Shown: one piece after another, positions 51,101 through 58,541 of the stretch
Layout of the letters: every line of letters begins with the position of its first letter
Numbering within the stretch: position 1 is the first letter of the stretch
Source of the DNA: Spirochaetaceae bacterium
Lineage (GTDB): Bacteria > Spirochaetota > Spirochaetia > SZUA-6 > Bin103
Length of the DNA: 64,000 nt
Assembly (NCBI GenBank): GCA_028821475.1
Contig: JAPPGB010000173.1
Span: 1 to 64,000, forward strand
Direction of reading: 5' to 3'
The notes under the pieces: model-generated
What the model was told of the DNA's origin: nothing
What the model saw: only the letters and a program-made list of their open reading frames with translations
Database searches by the model: none
Position numbers and translations under genes: made by a program

Positions 51101-51268
51101 CAGGCAACGGACCGCGATGAGGACGGGGTCGGCTTTCCGGCCAACGCGCTGAATCTCAACGGTGGGACCATCAAGCACGCCGGCGACGGCTCCACCGATG
51201 CCGACCTGATGCACGACGCCGTGCGCCCCGACCCCACCCGCAAGGTGGACGGTAGCCGGACCGAATGA
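48131..51268 (+). CDS. Secreted multi-repeat protein with eight Ca-loop Ig-like domains
   Basis: 1045 residues. Signal peptide 1-23 (LIGISCLLALAAAATAAYA). Eight tandem domains of about 115-130 residues follow, each with the same scheme: ISSPARGDTYELGE..V-V-V-FDRAV, TGxPRLALTIG, YFSYxVQAGDRDEDGIxIxANAL and LNGGTIxxADG. Each carries the DxDxDG loop (DRDEDG; one repeat has DRDQDG and one the degraded DRDERG), which suggests calcium-stabilised rigid rods. No membrane anchor, sorting signal or autotransporter domain is present at the C-terminus, so it is probably secreted or a fibre subunit. The GAGG ribosome site is 3 bp before ATG 48131. TTGACG and TACGCT lie just upstream. Confidence 0.8.
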   Translation: MRSKLIGISCLLALAAAATAAYAEDAAPAISSIRFHDHGSPARGGTYERGERVLVEVRFDRAVKATGSPRLALTIGTHTRYATHSGPGGSSPDAFDTLYFDYVVQAGDRDEDGISFAANALSLNGGTIRSADGTTDADLNHDAVPSWGGHKVNSDLASPPLVIGISVWPPAKGDTYEQGETINVRVEFHRAVTVTGSPQLALTIGTQTRHAAYTRSWWGGSVLLFSYAVQEGDRDEDGIGIRNDALSLNGGTIESADGTADAVLRHAAQTRRRNGKVDGSRVTIPSVEGISFISSPARGDTYELGETVEVEVEFDGAVRTTGEPRLALTVGARTRYATYNGWGRDVLFFAYTVREDDRDQDGISIAANALELHGATVTAADGKTSADLMHAEVDADGGSKVDAGLVTPPRVTAVSLISSPGRGDTYELGEEVVVQVEFDRAVVVTGDPRLALTIGSQTRYAAYSAAWEDDRYVYFSYAVQAADRDEDGISIAANALVVVGGSITATDRTTGADLTHAAVTPVSGGRVDGSRDVTPPRVRSIAFVSSPERSGTYQLGETVEVVVRFDGAVKSTGEPRLALTVGTRTRYAIFSGWGSDALYFSYTVQAGDRDEDGIGIPADSLALGDATITAADGVTGAVLTHAAMAPAGAGKVNGSDAAPPRVREIRFAYSPARGATYELGETVEVEVEFDRAVEATGEPQVALTIGTQTRYASFSGWGGETLYFEYALQAGDRDEDGIGIEANALVLNGGTITAVDRVTAADLTHDALASGREVDGSLVTPPGVSDIYFVSSPARGGTYELGEAIEVLVEFDRAVTVTGSPLVELTIGAQTRHAAFSEWWGQNQHAHFSYTVREDDRDERGIRIAANAVLLNGATITAADGITAADLTHPAVAGAPIFKVRGSLVSAPAVSAIYLDNHVPPPTGDTYVLGERVRVWVEFDKEITVTGSPQVALTIGGETRQAYYSGFSVAVMSDGGTMVDKGVLSFDYYVQATDRDEDGVGFPANALNLNGGTIKHAGDGSTDADLMHDAVRPDPTRKVDGSRTE

Positions 51269-51350
51269 CAAACCGCCGCTGGACCGTGCCGCCCGCCACG
51301 TGGCGTCCGCGATTGCGTCAGACTTCCGCGAGATGCAGCCGGGTTGGCGT

Positions 51351-51713
51351 TCAGGCGCCGACCAGTTGACGCAGCTCGAAGCCGTTGCCCTCCGGATCGT
51401 TGAGCTCCGCGATCCGCACGGGCACCCCGCCACCGGCTTCCCGCACCTCCTTGACCTTGCCCCCGCCCGCTATGACTTCGGCGACTGCGCCATCGAGGTC
51501 GTCGACGCGGAGATTCAAACCGGCATGGTCGACGGCGTCTTCGTTCATGCCCGGACCAAGGATATGGAGTGCGACGGTGCAGCCGCCACAGCGCAAGGTG
51601 CTCCACCCGGGTGACACATCGATCACTTCGAGGCCGATGACGTCGCGGTAGAACCGCAGTGCCCGGTCCATGTCTTCGACATAGTGGATGAACATGGGAT
51701 CTCTGTCGTTCAT
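51351..51713 (-). CDS. VOC-superfamily (glyoxalase-like) protein
   Basis: 120 residues from ATG 51713, preceded by AGGAGGG. A single VOC unit: FIHYVEDMDRALRFYRDVIG, LRCGGCTVALHILG, HAGLNLRVDDLDGAVAEVIA and RIAELNDPEGNGFELRQLV. The metal-ligand positions H (HYVED), H (ALHIL), H (DHAGLN) and the terminal E (NGFELRQ) are present. Families include glyoxalase I, fosfomycin resistance and dioxygenases, and which applies here is unclear. The start is 14 bp downstream of the VapC stop, so it may be cotranscribed with vapBC. Confidence 0.85.
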   Translation of the reverse strand: MNDRDPMFIHYVEDMDRALRFYRDVIGLEVIDVSPGWSTLRCGGCTVALHILGPGMNEDAVDHAGLNLRVDDLDGAVAEVIAGGGKVKEVREAGGGVPVRIAELNDPEGNGFELRQLVGA

Positions 51714-51727
51714 GGCTCCCTCCTGGA

Positions 51728-52141
51728 TCAGGTATCTGCCAGCCAATTCTCGATGACGAGTCCCGGCACGCGGGCGAACTCGCCGGTGTTGTGGGTGACC
51801 AGCGTCGCATTCAGTGTCCGGGCGTGAGCGGCGATCAGCAGGTCGTTATGTCCAATGGGACGGCCAATGCGCTCCAACTCGGTGCGTATCTCGCCGTAGT
51901 GACGGTCGGCCTCCTCCTCAAGCGGCAGGATGTCGACTCCTTCCAGTACCGCCTCCAGTTGCGACGACAGGCGTGGGGAGCGCTTGCGGGCGGCGCCGTA
52001 GCGTAGCTCGCAGGCGACGATGATGCTGATTCCGAACTCGCTGCGTGGCATCGCCGACAGCCGCTCTGCGAGTCTGCCACCCGGGGCTCGCACGACCGCG
52101 GAAACGATGTTGGTGTCCAGCAGATAGCGCACTGTCGGCAT
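51728..52141 (-). CDS. vapC: VapC-family PIN toxin
   Basis: 137-residue PIN-domain RNase. YLLDTNIVSAVVRAP holds the first catalytic Asp (residue 9), VACELRYGAARK the Glu, RPIGHNDLLIAAHA the next Asp and LVTHNTGEFARVPGL the C-terminal part, all as in VapC/FitB toxins. It follows the antitoxin gene after 2 bp. Likely cleaves tRNA or another structured RNA when not held by VapB. Confidence 0.9.
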   Translation of the reverse strand: MPTVRYLLDTNIVSAVVRAPGGRLAERLSAMPRSEFGISIIVACELRYGAARKRSPRLSSQLEAVLEGVDILPLEEEADRHYGEIRTELERIGRPIGHNDLLIAAHARTLNATLVTHNTGEFARVPGLVIENWLADT

Positions 52142-52143
52142 TT

Positions 52144-52410
52144 CTAGAACACGTCCTCAGGTCGTGCAGGGGGATCAGCGGCCTCCGGGAAATCCTCGTC
52201 GAGCGGCTTGAGTCCAGGGAGGATCTCGGCAAGAGAACGTCGACGGGCGACCGGCTCGACGATCAGACGGTCGTCTTCCTTGTGCAGAATGACCTCGTCT
52301 CCCGGGAACTCCAACTCCCGTGGAATCCGCAACGCTTGATTGCGGCCGTTTCGAAACAGCCTGGCGCGGCGCGGGCCGTGCGGCTGAGTGGACGTTTTTC
52401 GGCTTGGCAT
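52144..52410 (-). CDS. vapB: VapB-family antitoxin (AbrB-type)
   Basis: 88 residues. RARLFRNGRNQALRIPRELE then DEVILHKEDDRLIVEPVARR is the swapped-hairpin AbrB-type DNA-binding domain of VapB, and the proline-rich acidic C-terminus wraps the toxin. ATG 52410 lies inside a perfect palindrome, suggesting a leaderless or nearly leaderless message; a TTG at 52428 would add six residues. Confidence 0.86.
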   Translation of the reverse strand: MPSRKTSTQPHGPRRARLFRNGRNQALRIPRELEFPGDEVILHKEDDRLIVEPVARRRSLAEILPGLKPLDEDFPEAADPPARPEDVF

Positions 52411-52417
52411 ATGCCAA
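52404..52417. promoter_or_regulatory. vapBC operator palindrome
   Basis: TTGGCATATGCCAA is a perfect 14-bp palindrome over the vapB start codon. A second related half, TATACCAA, follows at 52421-52428. Position and symmetry fit autorepression by the VapBC complex. The stretch 52429-52596 shows no gene. Confidence 0.65.
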
Positions 52418-52596
52418 GCATATACCAATGGGCCACGCCGTGGCGACCCGAGCGGCCCTTCATCGAGGGCGTGACGCTGGGCAATGCAGACGTGAGGTGA
52501 TCTGCATGCGCTCGCAGATTACGCGGTCGGCGAGCAGCCGTTCTGGGTGATGGTCACGTCGCTGGGGTAGTTCTGGTTGTCGCGTCGCTGCAGACC

Positions 52597-53352
52597 TCAG
52601 AGCAGCGCCGGCAGCAGGGCGCGGCGCCGCCCCGGGTAATCGGCAAAGGTTGTCTGATACCAGGCATGGCGCCACAGGGCCCGCGGTACCAGGTTGGCGA
52701 TGGTCCACATGGCGAAGGCCAGGCCGGGCAGCGACCAGGTGAGCAGGGCGAAACCGATCCACTCGATGATCTCGCCGAGCAGGTTGGGGCACGACACCAG
52801 GTCGAACGGTCCGCCAGACGGCATAACGTAGGCGCCGCCGCTGGCCTTGCGCAGGCGGCTGAGCCGATAGTCGCTCCACGCGTTGATCGCGGCGCCGCCG
52901 ACCGCCAGCACCAGGCCGGCGACGACCAGTGGCCGCCCCAGCCAGCCGGAAGGATACTGCGCGAGGTGACCCAAGAACCATCCCCACAGCACGCCATTGA
53001 AGAGATTGAACAGGATGCCGGAGCCGCAGAAAATCAGCGGCATGGTGCGGTCGCGCCGTTGCACCAGCCACGGCCAGAGGAAGGCGCGGTGGCCGTAGTG
53101 GGCGATCCACATGGCGACCACGAGGTTGCCGACCGGATGCTGGTGGGAACTCGCCAGGTAGATGGCGGGGAAGACGGCCAGCGCCGGAATCTCCATCAGG
53201 AACCAGCCCCAGCGACTGTCTATGCGCGGGCCGACGCCGCGGCCGCCGGAGCGCGCGATCGGATCCCACCGCGCCAGGCAACCTGCCAGGGCCGGCACGG
53301 CGAGCGCGGCCCAGATCGCCGCCAGCCAGGTGAACGCGGTGCCGCCGGTCAC
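52597..53352 (-). CDS. 3-oxo-5-alpha-steroid 4-dehydrogenase-like membrane protein
   Basis: 251-residue integral membrane protein with about six hydrophobic segments. The C-terminal region INAWSDYRLSRLRK, GGPFDLVSCPNLLGEIIEWI and GFALLTWSLPGLAFAMWTIA carries the pattern of the steroid 5-alpha-reductase C-terminal domain (PF02544), including the conserved Asn and Glu. GTG 53352 overlaps the stop of the upstream SDR gene. It would reduce a C=C bond next to a ketone in a lipid or isoprenoid, with substrate unknown in this organism. Coupling with a 3-beta-HSD-like SDR hints at a sterol- or terpenoid-like substrate. Confidence 0.78.
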   Translation of the reverse strand: MTGGTAFTWLAAIWAALAVPALAGCLARWDPIARSGGRGVGPRIDSRWGWFLMEIPALAVFPAIYLASSHQHPVGNLVVAMWIAHYGHRAFLWPWLVQRRDRTMPLIFCGSGILFNLFNGVLWGWFLGHLAQYPSGWLGRPLVVAGLVLAVGGAAINAWSDYRLSRLRKASGGAYVMPSGGPFDLVSCPNLLGEIIEWIGFALLTWSLPGLAFAMWTIANLVPRALWRHAWYQTTFADYPGRRRALLPALL

Positions 53353-54389
53353 GCCAGCATGCCTCGAGTCCGGAACCAGGCCAGGGCGTCAGCGATGGTG
53401 TTGGTGAGCGGGCGAGGCGCGTATGCCAGTTGCCGCCTGGCCGAAACGTCGTCGACCGCCGTCGGGCAGTCGTGCAGCAGGTCGAGCGCGTTGCGGGAAT
53501 AGAGCGGTGGCCGTCGGCCAAGCGCGGCATACGCCTTGATGAAGGGTAGCGCCGCCACGGCGAGCGCACGCGGCAGCACGGGGCGGCGGACGTCACGGTC
53601 CAGCGCGTGCGAACACAGGTCCGCCAGTTCGCGAACCGAAGCGTAACGTCCGGTGGTGAAGTACACAGCGCCGGCTTCCCCGCACTCGACCGCCCGGGCG
53701 ATCGCCGCCGCGACGTCGCGCACGTCGCACCACCAGTAGCCGCCCTTTACCAGGCAGGGCAACCGGCCGCCGGCGATCCCGAGCAGCATGCCGCCCACCG
53801 GGGTGGGGCGCCGGTCGCCGGGCCCCAGGAGCCCGGACGGGCAGACCAGAGATGCATCGAGCAGCCCGTCGCGGGCGGCCTCCAGCACCGCGGCGTGGGC
53901 CAGCGCCTTGGTCGCGCCATAAGGTACGCGCGTCGACGAGGCCAGCGGCGAGTACGCGTTCAGCGACGTGTCGCGCAACGGCCCGAAGGCGTGAATGGAG
54001 CTGACGTGCACCAGCTTGCGCACCCCGCCGGCGATGCAGGCGGCAACCACGTTGCGGGTGCCGCCCAGGTTTACGGCGTATGCCTCTCCCTCCCGGTCGC
54101 GATCGACGCGCACCGCTGCGGCGGTGTGCACCACCGTATCGATCCCCCGCAACGCGGCCTCCACCGAGTCGCGGTCGCGGACCTCGGCCGAATGCTCCTC
54201 GACCCAGGCGACCACCTCATCCGCCGGCGCGTCGTCACCGCCGGCATGGGTTACGGCGCGCACCCGGCAGCCGCGCTCCAGCAACGCCCGGCACACATGG
54301 CCGCCCAGGAAGCCGCCGGCGCCGGTCACCGCCACGGTGGCGACGGCCTGCCCGGATGACGCCTGCGTCGCAGTCGGGGCACAACTCAC
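53349..54389 (-). CDS. NAD-dependent epimerase/dehydratase (3-beta-HSD-like SDR)
   Basis: 346 residues. The Rossmann motif VAVTGAGGFLGGHVCRALLE (about 19-38) and the extended-SDR catalytic elements VHVSSIHAFG and YGATKALAHA (Y-x-x-x-K) are present. The later WWCDVRDVAAAIARAVE segment is usual for 3-beta-hydroxysteroid dehydrogenase and HpnA-like members. GTG 54389 has no clear ribosome site, so the true start may be closer to the glycine motif. It is translationally coupled to the reductase-like gene, implying consecutive steps on one molecule. Confidence 0.8.
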   Translation of the reverse strand: MSCAPTATQASSGQAVATVAVTGAGGFLGGHVCRALLERGCRVRAVTHAGGDDAPADEVVAWVEEHSAEVRDRDSVEAALRGIDTVVHTAAAVRVDRDREGEAYAVNLGGTRNVVAACIAGGVRKLVHVSSIHAFGPLRDTSLNAYSPLASSTRVPYGATKALAHAAVLEAARDGLLDASLVCPSGLLGPGDRRPTPVGGMLLGIAGGRLPCLVKGGYWWCDVRDVAAAIARAVECGEAGAVYFTTGRYASVRELADLCSHALDRDVRRPVLPRALAVAALPFIKAYAALGRRPPLYSRNALDLLHDCPTAVDDVSARRQLAYAPRPLTNTIADALAWFRTRGMLA

Positions 54390-54731
54390 GGTGGCATGAA
54401 CCGCGCGTGCATGATTGGTCTGAGCATCGGATCGGCGTTCCGGTGGGACCGGCTGTCAGTGACCGTATGCCGTTCTCTCGGGCGCGTCAACGAAACGTGG
54501 GGTTGGTTGGGGTTGGTTGGGTGGGTGAGCGAGCCGGCAGGTCCTCGGGTTGACCGCATCGCCCATGACGGAATACCTGAACCTACTGTTGTGCTCCCCT
54601 GGTCCTCGAAGATCGCCACCCGAGGCGGCGAAGCCCCAGACGCTGGGCGTCGCCGCGGAAGTGGAGCCGCTGACGACGAGAACTTGACAGCCGCACACGG
54701 TCTACTCACCATCCGGGAGCGGCGAACCAGC
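54390..54731. other. Intergenic region before cassette 3
   Basis: 342 bp without a recognisable gene, although a plus frame is open. GGGTTGG-type direct repeats occur around 54500-54525, and a perfect -35 hexamer TTGACA lies at 54684-54689 without a convincing -10 box. Promoters for the divergent SDR gene and for cassette 3 must lie here. Confidence 0.4.
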
Positions 54732-55739
54732 GTGGCGGAGCAGCAGTCCGGGGGCAGCACATTCAAGGGGTACGTGGTCCGGAGGCTGGCGCTGTCGCTG
54801 CTCACCATCCTGGTGGCCAGCTTCCTGGTATTCATGCTGCAGCGCCTGACGCCGGGCACCATCGTCGATGCGATGGTGGGCCAGTACATGGGGATGAACC
54901 CCGACGAGATCGACATAGCCGCGGCGCGCGCCGAGATCGAGCGGGCGCTGGGGCTGGAGCGGCCGCTGTTCGAGCAGTACGCGAGCTGGCTCGGCGGCAT
55001 CGTGCTGCGCGGCGACCTCGGCGCGTCGCTGTGGCGGCGCACGCCGGTGCTGGAGGAGATCGCCGCGCGCTGGCCGGTCACCGTCGAACTGGGCCTGCTC
55101 GGATTCATTTTCAGCCAGATCATCGCGCTGCCGATCGGCATCTACTCGGCGGTGCGCCAGGACTCGCTCGGCGACTACGCCGGGCGCAGCTTCGCCATCT
55201 TCTGGGTCGCCGTGCCGGGCTTCTGGATCGCTACGATGGTGATCGTCTACCCGTCGATCTGGTGGGGCTACGCGCCGCCGTTCCGGTACGTCGGGTTGTT
55301 CGAGGATCCGGTCGAGAACCTGAAGATCCTGGTCATTCCGGCGCTGGTGCTGGGCATGGGGATGGCGGGCGGGACGATGCGCATCGCCCGTACCATGATG
55401 CTGGAGGTGCTGCGCCAGGACTACATCAGGACCTCGTGGGCGAAGGGGCTGCGGGAGCGGGTCATCCTGATCCGGCACGCGCTCAAGAACGCGATGATCC
55501 CGGTGGTGACCTCGATCGGCCCGCAGCTCCTGCTGATGGTGGGCGGCTCGGTGATCGTGGAGCAGATCTTCAACCTGCCGGGGATGGGGCGGCTGACGCT
55601 GCAGGCGATTCAGGCGCGCGACTACCCGGTGGTGAGCGGGGTGCTGCTGATCTTCTCGGTGGCGATCGTGCTGATCAACCTGCTGATCGACCTGAGCTAC
55701 GGCTACCTGGATCCCCGCATCCGGCACGAACGGAAGTGA
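54732..55739 (+). CDS. Peptide/sugar ABC transporter permease (DppB type), cassette 3
   Basis: 335 residues from GTG 54732 (VAEQQSGGSTFKGYVVRRLA); the frame is open from 54396 but only this part aligns with DppB-type proteins. Docking loop RQDYIRTSWAKGLRERVILI and NAMIPVVTSIGPQLLLMVGG are very like cassette 1, so cassettes 1 and 3 are closer relatives than cassette 2. The C-terminus YLDPRIRHERK precedes the next gene by 68 bp. It serves the binding protein encoded third in this operon. Confidence 0.88.
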   Translation: MAEQQSGGSTFKGYVVRRLALSLLTILVASFLVFMLQRLTPGTIVDAMVGQYMGMNPDEIDIAAARAEIERALGLERPLFEQYASWLGGIVLRGDLGASLWRRTPVLEEIAARWPVTVELGLLGFIFSQIIALPIGIYSAVRQDSLGDYAGRSFAIFWVAVPGFWIATMVIVYPSIWWGYAPPFRYVGLFEDPVENLKILVIPALVLGMGMAGGTMRIARTMMLEVLRQDYIRTSWAKGLRERVILIRHALKNAMIPVVTSIGPQLLLMVGGSVIVEQIFNLPGMGRLTLQAIQARDYPVVSGVLLIFSVAIVLINLLIDLSYGYLDPRIRHERK

Positions 55740-55744
55740 CGGCG

Positions 55745-55810
55745 GTGGCGCAGGACGGGCGGCGCTCCCGGCTGACCGGCTTCGGGGTCAGGATCGGAGG
55801 CCACCGGTGA
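55745..55810 (+). other. 21-codon mini-frame duplicating the start of the next permease gene
   Basis: GTG 55745 opens VAQDGRRSRLTGFGVRIGGH R and stops at 55810. This mirrors the beginning of the adjacent permease, VTGDQKRSRLAGFLVRLVKE. Its TGA overlaps the permease GTG (GTGA), so it could act as a translationally coupled leader. It looks like a partial tandem duplication of the gene start. Confidence 0.6.
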
Positions 55811-56721
55811 CCGGGGACCAGAAGCGTTCCCGGCTGGCCGGCTTCCTGGTGCGGCTGGTCAAGGAGAAGCCGCTTGGGGCCGTAGGGCTGGTGATCACGC
55901 TGCTGCTGCTGTTTGCCGGCATCTTCGCCGACTTCCTGGCCCCGTACGGCATGAACGACATGCACGACGACCGGCTGGCGCCGCCGTCGGCGCGTTTCCT
56001 ACTGGGCACCGACAACCTGGGCCGCGACCTGCTGAGCCGGGTGATTTTCGGGGCGCGGGTGTCGATGGTGGTCGGCCTGGCGAGCAGTACCGTGGCCACC
56101 GTGATCTCGGTCGGCATCGGCATGCTGAGCGGCTACGTCGGCGGCAAGTTCGACCTCATCGTGCAGCGCTTCGTCGACGCGGTGATGTCGCTGCCGCTTA
56201 TCATCATCGTGGCGGTGATCATGTCGATGGTTGGCCAGGGCATGCTGCCGCTGATCATCGTCATGGGCGTGGGCGGCGGCATCAGCGGCTCGCGCCACTC
56301 GCGCGGCTTCACCATCAGCGTGGTCGGCAACGCCTACGTGCAGGCGGCGGCCGCGATCGGCGCCCCCACCAGCCGCATCCTGCTGCACCACATCCTGCCC
56401 AACATCGCACCGCTGATCATCGTCGGCTTCTCGATGCTGCTGCCGGGGATCATCCTCACCGAGGCGTCGCTGAGCTTCCTGGGCTACGGTATCCCGCCGC
56501 CGGCGCCGAGCTGGGGGGCGATGCTGAGCGGCGCCAACCGCAGCTACATGTTCCTGGCGCCCTGGATGGTGCTGTGGCCCGGACTCGCCCTGAGTGTGGT
56601 AGTGTACGGCACGCACATGTTCGGGGACGCACTGCGCGACATCCTGGATCCACGCCTGCGCGGCGGGGCGGGGCGCTACGGTGTCCGCCAGCGTCGGCGA
56701 AGGGTGCGAAAGGGGAAATGA
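55807..56721 (+). CDS. Peptide/sugar ABC transporter permease (DppC type), cassette 3
   Basis: 304 residues starting at GTG 55807. Helix 1 (GAVGLVITLLLLFAGIFADFL), the family motif FLLGTDNLGRDLLSRVIFGA and the docking loop NAYVQAAAAIGAPTSRILLH are followed by LSFLGYGIPPPAPSWGAML. It lacks the YejE-like insertion of the cassette-2 permeases. The C-terminal tail is basic (RQRRRRVRKGK). The binding-protein gene follows after 71 bp. Confidence 0.9.
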   Translation: MTGDQKRSRLAGFLVRLVKEKPLGAVGLVITLLLLFAGIFADFLAPYGMNDMHDDRLAPPSARFLLGTDNLGRDLLSRVIFGARVSMVVGLASSTVATVISVGIGMLSGYVGGKFDLIVQRFVDAVMSLPLIIIVAVIMSMVGQGMLPLIIVMGVGGGISGSRHSRGFTISVVGNAYVQAAAAIGAPTSRILLHHILPNIAPLIIVGFSMLLPGIILTEASLSFLGYGIPPPAPSWGAMLSGANRSYMFLAPWMVLWPGLALSVVVYGTHMFGDALRDILDPRLRGGAGRYGVRQRRRRVRKGK

Positions 56722-56792
56722 CGACAGCAGACTCGTGACTGGTGACAGTCGCGAGTACATAACGCAACGCTACCAAACAGGAGGAGAGAGCG

Positions 56793-58514
56793 ATGCAGAA
56801 CAGATGGATGGCCCTGTTGACCGGGGCCCTGGTATTGGTCGGCGCGTCCGCGTGGGGCTCGCCCGCGGGCGAGGAAGGCGCCGCCGCCGAGGACTCGATG
56901 TACGGCGGCACGGCGGCCCTCTACTTCTGGGGGCAGGACGTGCCGAGCGCGGACACCAACCTCAATCAGTGGGTCACCCGCATGTACATCAGCCCGGTGA
57001 TGCAGCGCCTGGTGGAGGCGGACTTCGTGCAGTACGGCCCGCGCGGTACCGGCGAGTTCACCAATTTCACCAGCGACAACATCTCGCCGGCCTACTCGCG
57101 CGGAGCGCTCGCCGAGAGCTGGGAGGTCACCGCCGACCGGATGGTGTTCACCATACGCGACGGCATCATGTGGGCGGCCGACGGCAAGGAACACGTCATG
57201 CAGTCGCGTCCCTATACCGCCGAGGACTGCGCGTACGCCCTGAACCGGGTCGCCGACCGCGGCAACGCCGGCTGGCGCACCGAGAACGGCGGCTTCATCG
57301 ACTCGATCCATGCGGAAGGCAACGACTGCATCGTCGAGACCAGCAGCTTCAACCCGGGCGGCTTCGCCAACATCGCGCAGCATTCCGGTTCGGTGCACTA
57401 TCCGCGCGAGGTGGTGGAGGCCGATCCCGGCAACTGGGACAACCTGGTCGGTACCGGGCCGTTCCTGCTGCAGGAGGCGGTGGTCGGCTCGCACATCTCG
57501 TTCGCGCGCAACCCGCAGTACTGGCGCACCACCACCATCGACGGCGCCGAGTACCAGTTGCCGTTCATCGACGAGATGATCATGCCCAACCTGCCGGACG
57601 AGTCGACCCAGATCGCGTCTTTGCGCACCGGCAAGCTCGACATCATGGGCACCGTGAGCGTGAAGTTCCGGGACACCCTGGCCGACACCTCGCCCGATCT
57701 GCAGAGCGAGGGCTGGGTGGAGATCTGGCCGGTGGTGGTGGCGCTGAACCACGACAACGAGCACCTGGCCAACAAGCAGGTGCGCCGGGCGCTGATGATG
57801 GCGGTCGACCAGGAGGCGATCATCGACGCGGTGTGGGGCTACGGCGCGCTGTACAACTACCCGGTCGACTGGCGCGACGGCTCCAGCATCCTGGGCGACT
57901 TCAGCCAGCTTCCCGCACACATCACGGAGTTGTACACCTACAACCCGGACAAGGCGCGGCAGATGATCGTGGACGCCGGCTACCCGGACGGCTTCAAGCT
58001 GGAGATCGCCTTCACGCCGGCGGCGACGGCGGGCACGCATGGCGACATCGCCACCATGATGGCGGGGTTTTTCGAGGACGTGGGCGTCGAGCTGGAGCTG
58101 AAGTCGCACGAGCACACCGCGCTGTCCGCGCTGATGTCGTCGCGCACCGGCTATGACCTGTTCGCCACCAACTCGGCGTCCAACAACCCGCTCGGCATCA
58201 TCGGGTCGCTGGCATCGACGGACGAATCGAACCCGTGGAACACGCCCAACTACGACAACCCCAAGCTCGGTGAGCTGACCGACAAGGCGCGGATGACCGT
58301 GGACGCGGGCGAGCGCGACGCCATCCTCAAGGAGATGGCGCTGCTGGTGATGGACGAGGTGGCCTACATTCCGATCGGCGCCAGCGGCCGGTTCGTGTAC
58401 TGGTGGCCGTGGGTCAAGAACTACTACGGCGAGGCGATGAGCGGCGGCACCAGCGTCGGCCCCTACATGGAGCACCTGTGGATCGACCAGGCACTCAAGG
58501 CGGAGATGCAATAG
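56793..58514 (+). CDS. Family-5 extracellular solute-binding protein, cassette 3
   Basis: 573 residues; ATG 56793 follows AGGAGGAGAG. Signal sequence WMALLTGALVLVGASAWG (5-22), then SPAGEEGAAAED. Landmarks are LAESWEVTADRMVFTIRDGI, RPYTAEDCAYALNRV, VGTGPFLLQEAVVGSHISFA and NKQVRRALMMAVDQEAIIDA. It lies after the permeases, unlike cassettes 1 and 2, and before an SDR and a GH127 gene, so the ligand may be an arabinose-containing oligosaccharide rather than a peptide (inference from context; family-5 proteins in Thermotoga bind oligosaccharides). Confidence 0.88.
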   Translation: MQNRWMALLTGALVLVGASAWGSPAGEEGAAAEDSMYGGTAALYFWGQDVPSADTNLNQWVTRMYISPVMQRLVEADFVQYGPRGTGEFTNFTSDNISPAYSRGALAESWEVTADRMVFTIRDGIMWAADGKEHVMQSRPYTAEDCAYALNRVADRGNAGWRTENGGFIDSIHAEGNDCIVETSSFNPGGFANIAQHSGSVHYPREVVEADPGNWDNLVGTGPFLLQEAVVGSHISFARNPQYWRTTTIDGAEYQLPFIDEMIMPNLPDESTQIASLRTGKLDIMGTVSVKFRDTLADTSPDLQSEGWVEIWPVVVALNHDNEHLANKQVRRALMMAVDQEAIIDAVWGYGALYNYPVDWRDGSSILGDFSQLPAHITELYTYNPDKARQMIVDAGYPDGFKLEIAFTPAATAGTHGDIATMMAGFFEDVGVELELKSHEHTALSALMSSRTGYDLFATNSASNNPLGIIGSLASTDESNPWNTPNYDNPKLGELTDKARMTVDAGERDAILKEMALLVMDEVAYIPIGASGRFVYWWPWVKNYYGEAMSGGTSVGPYMEHLWIDQALKAEMQ

Positions 58515-58541
58515 GAGCGGCGCGCACGGAAAGAGAGCCGC

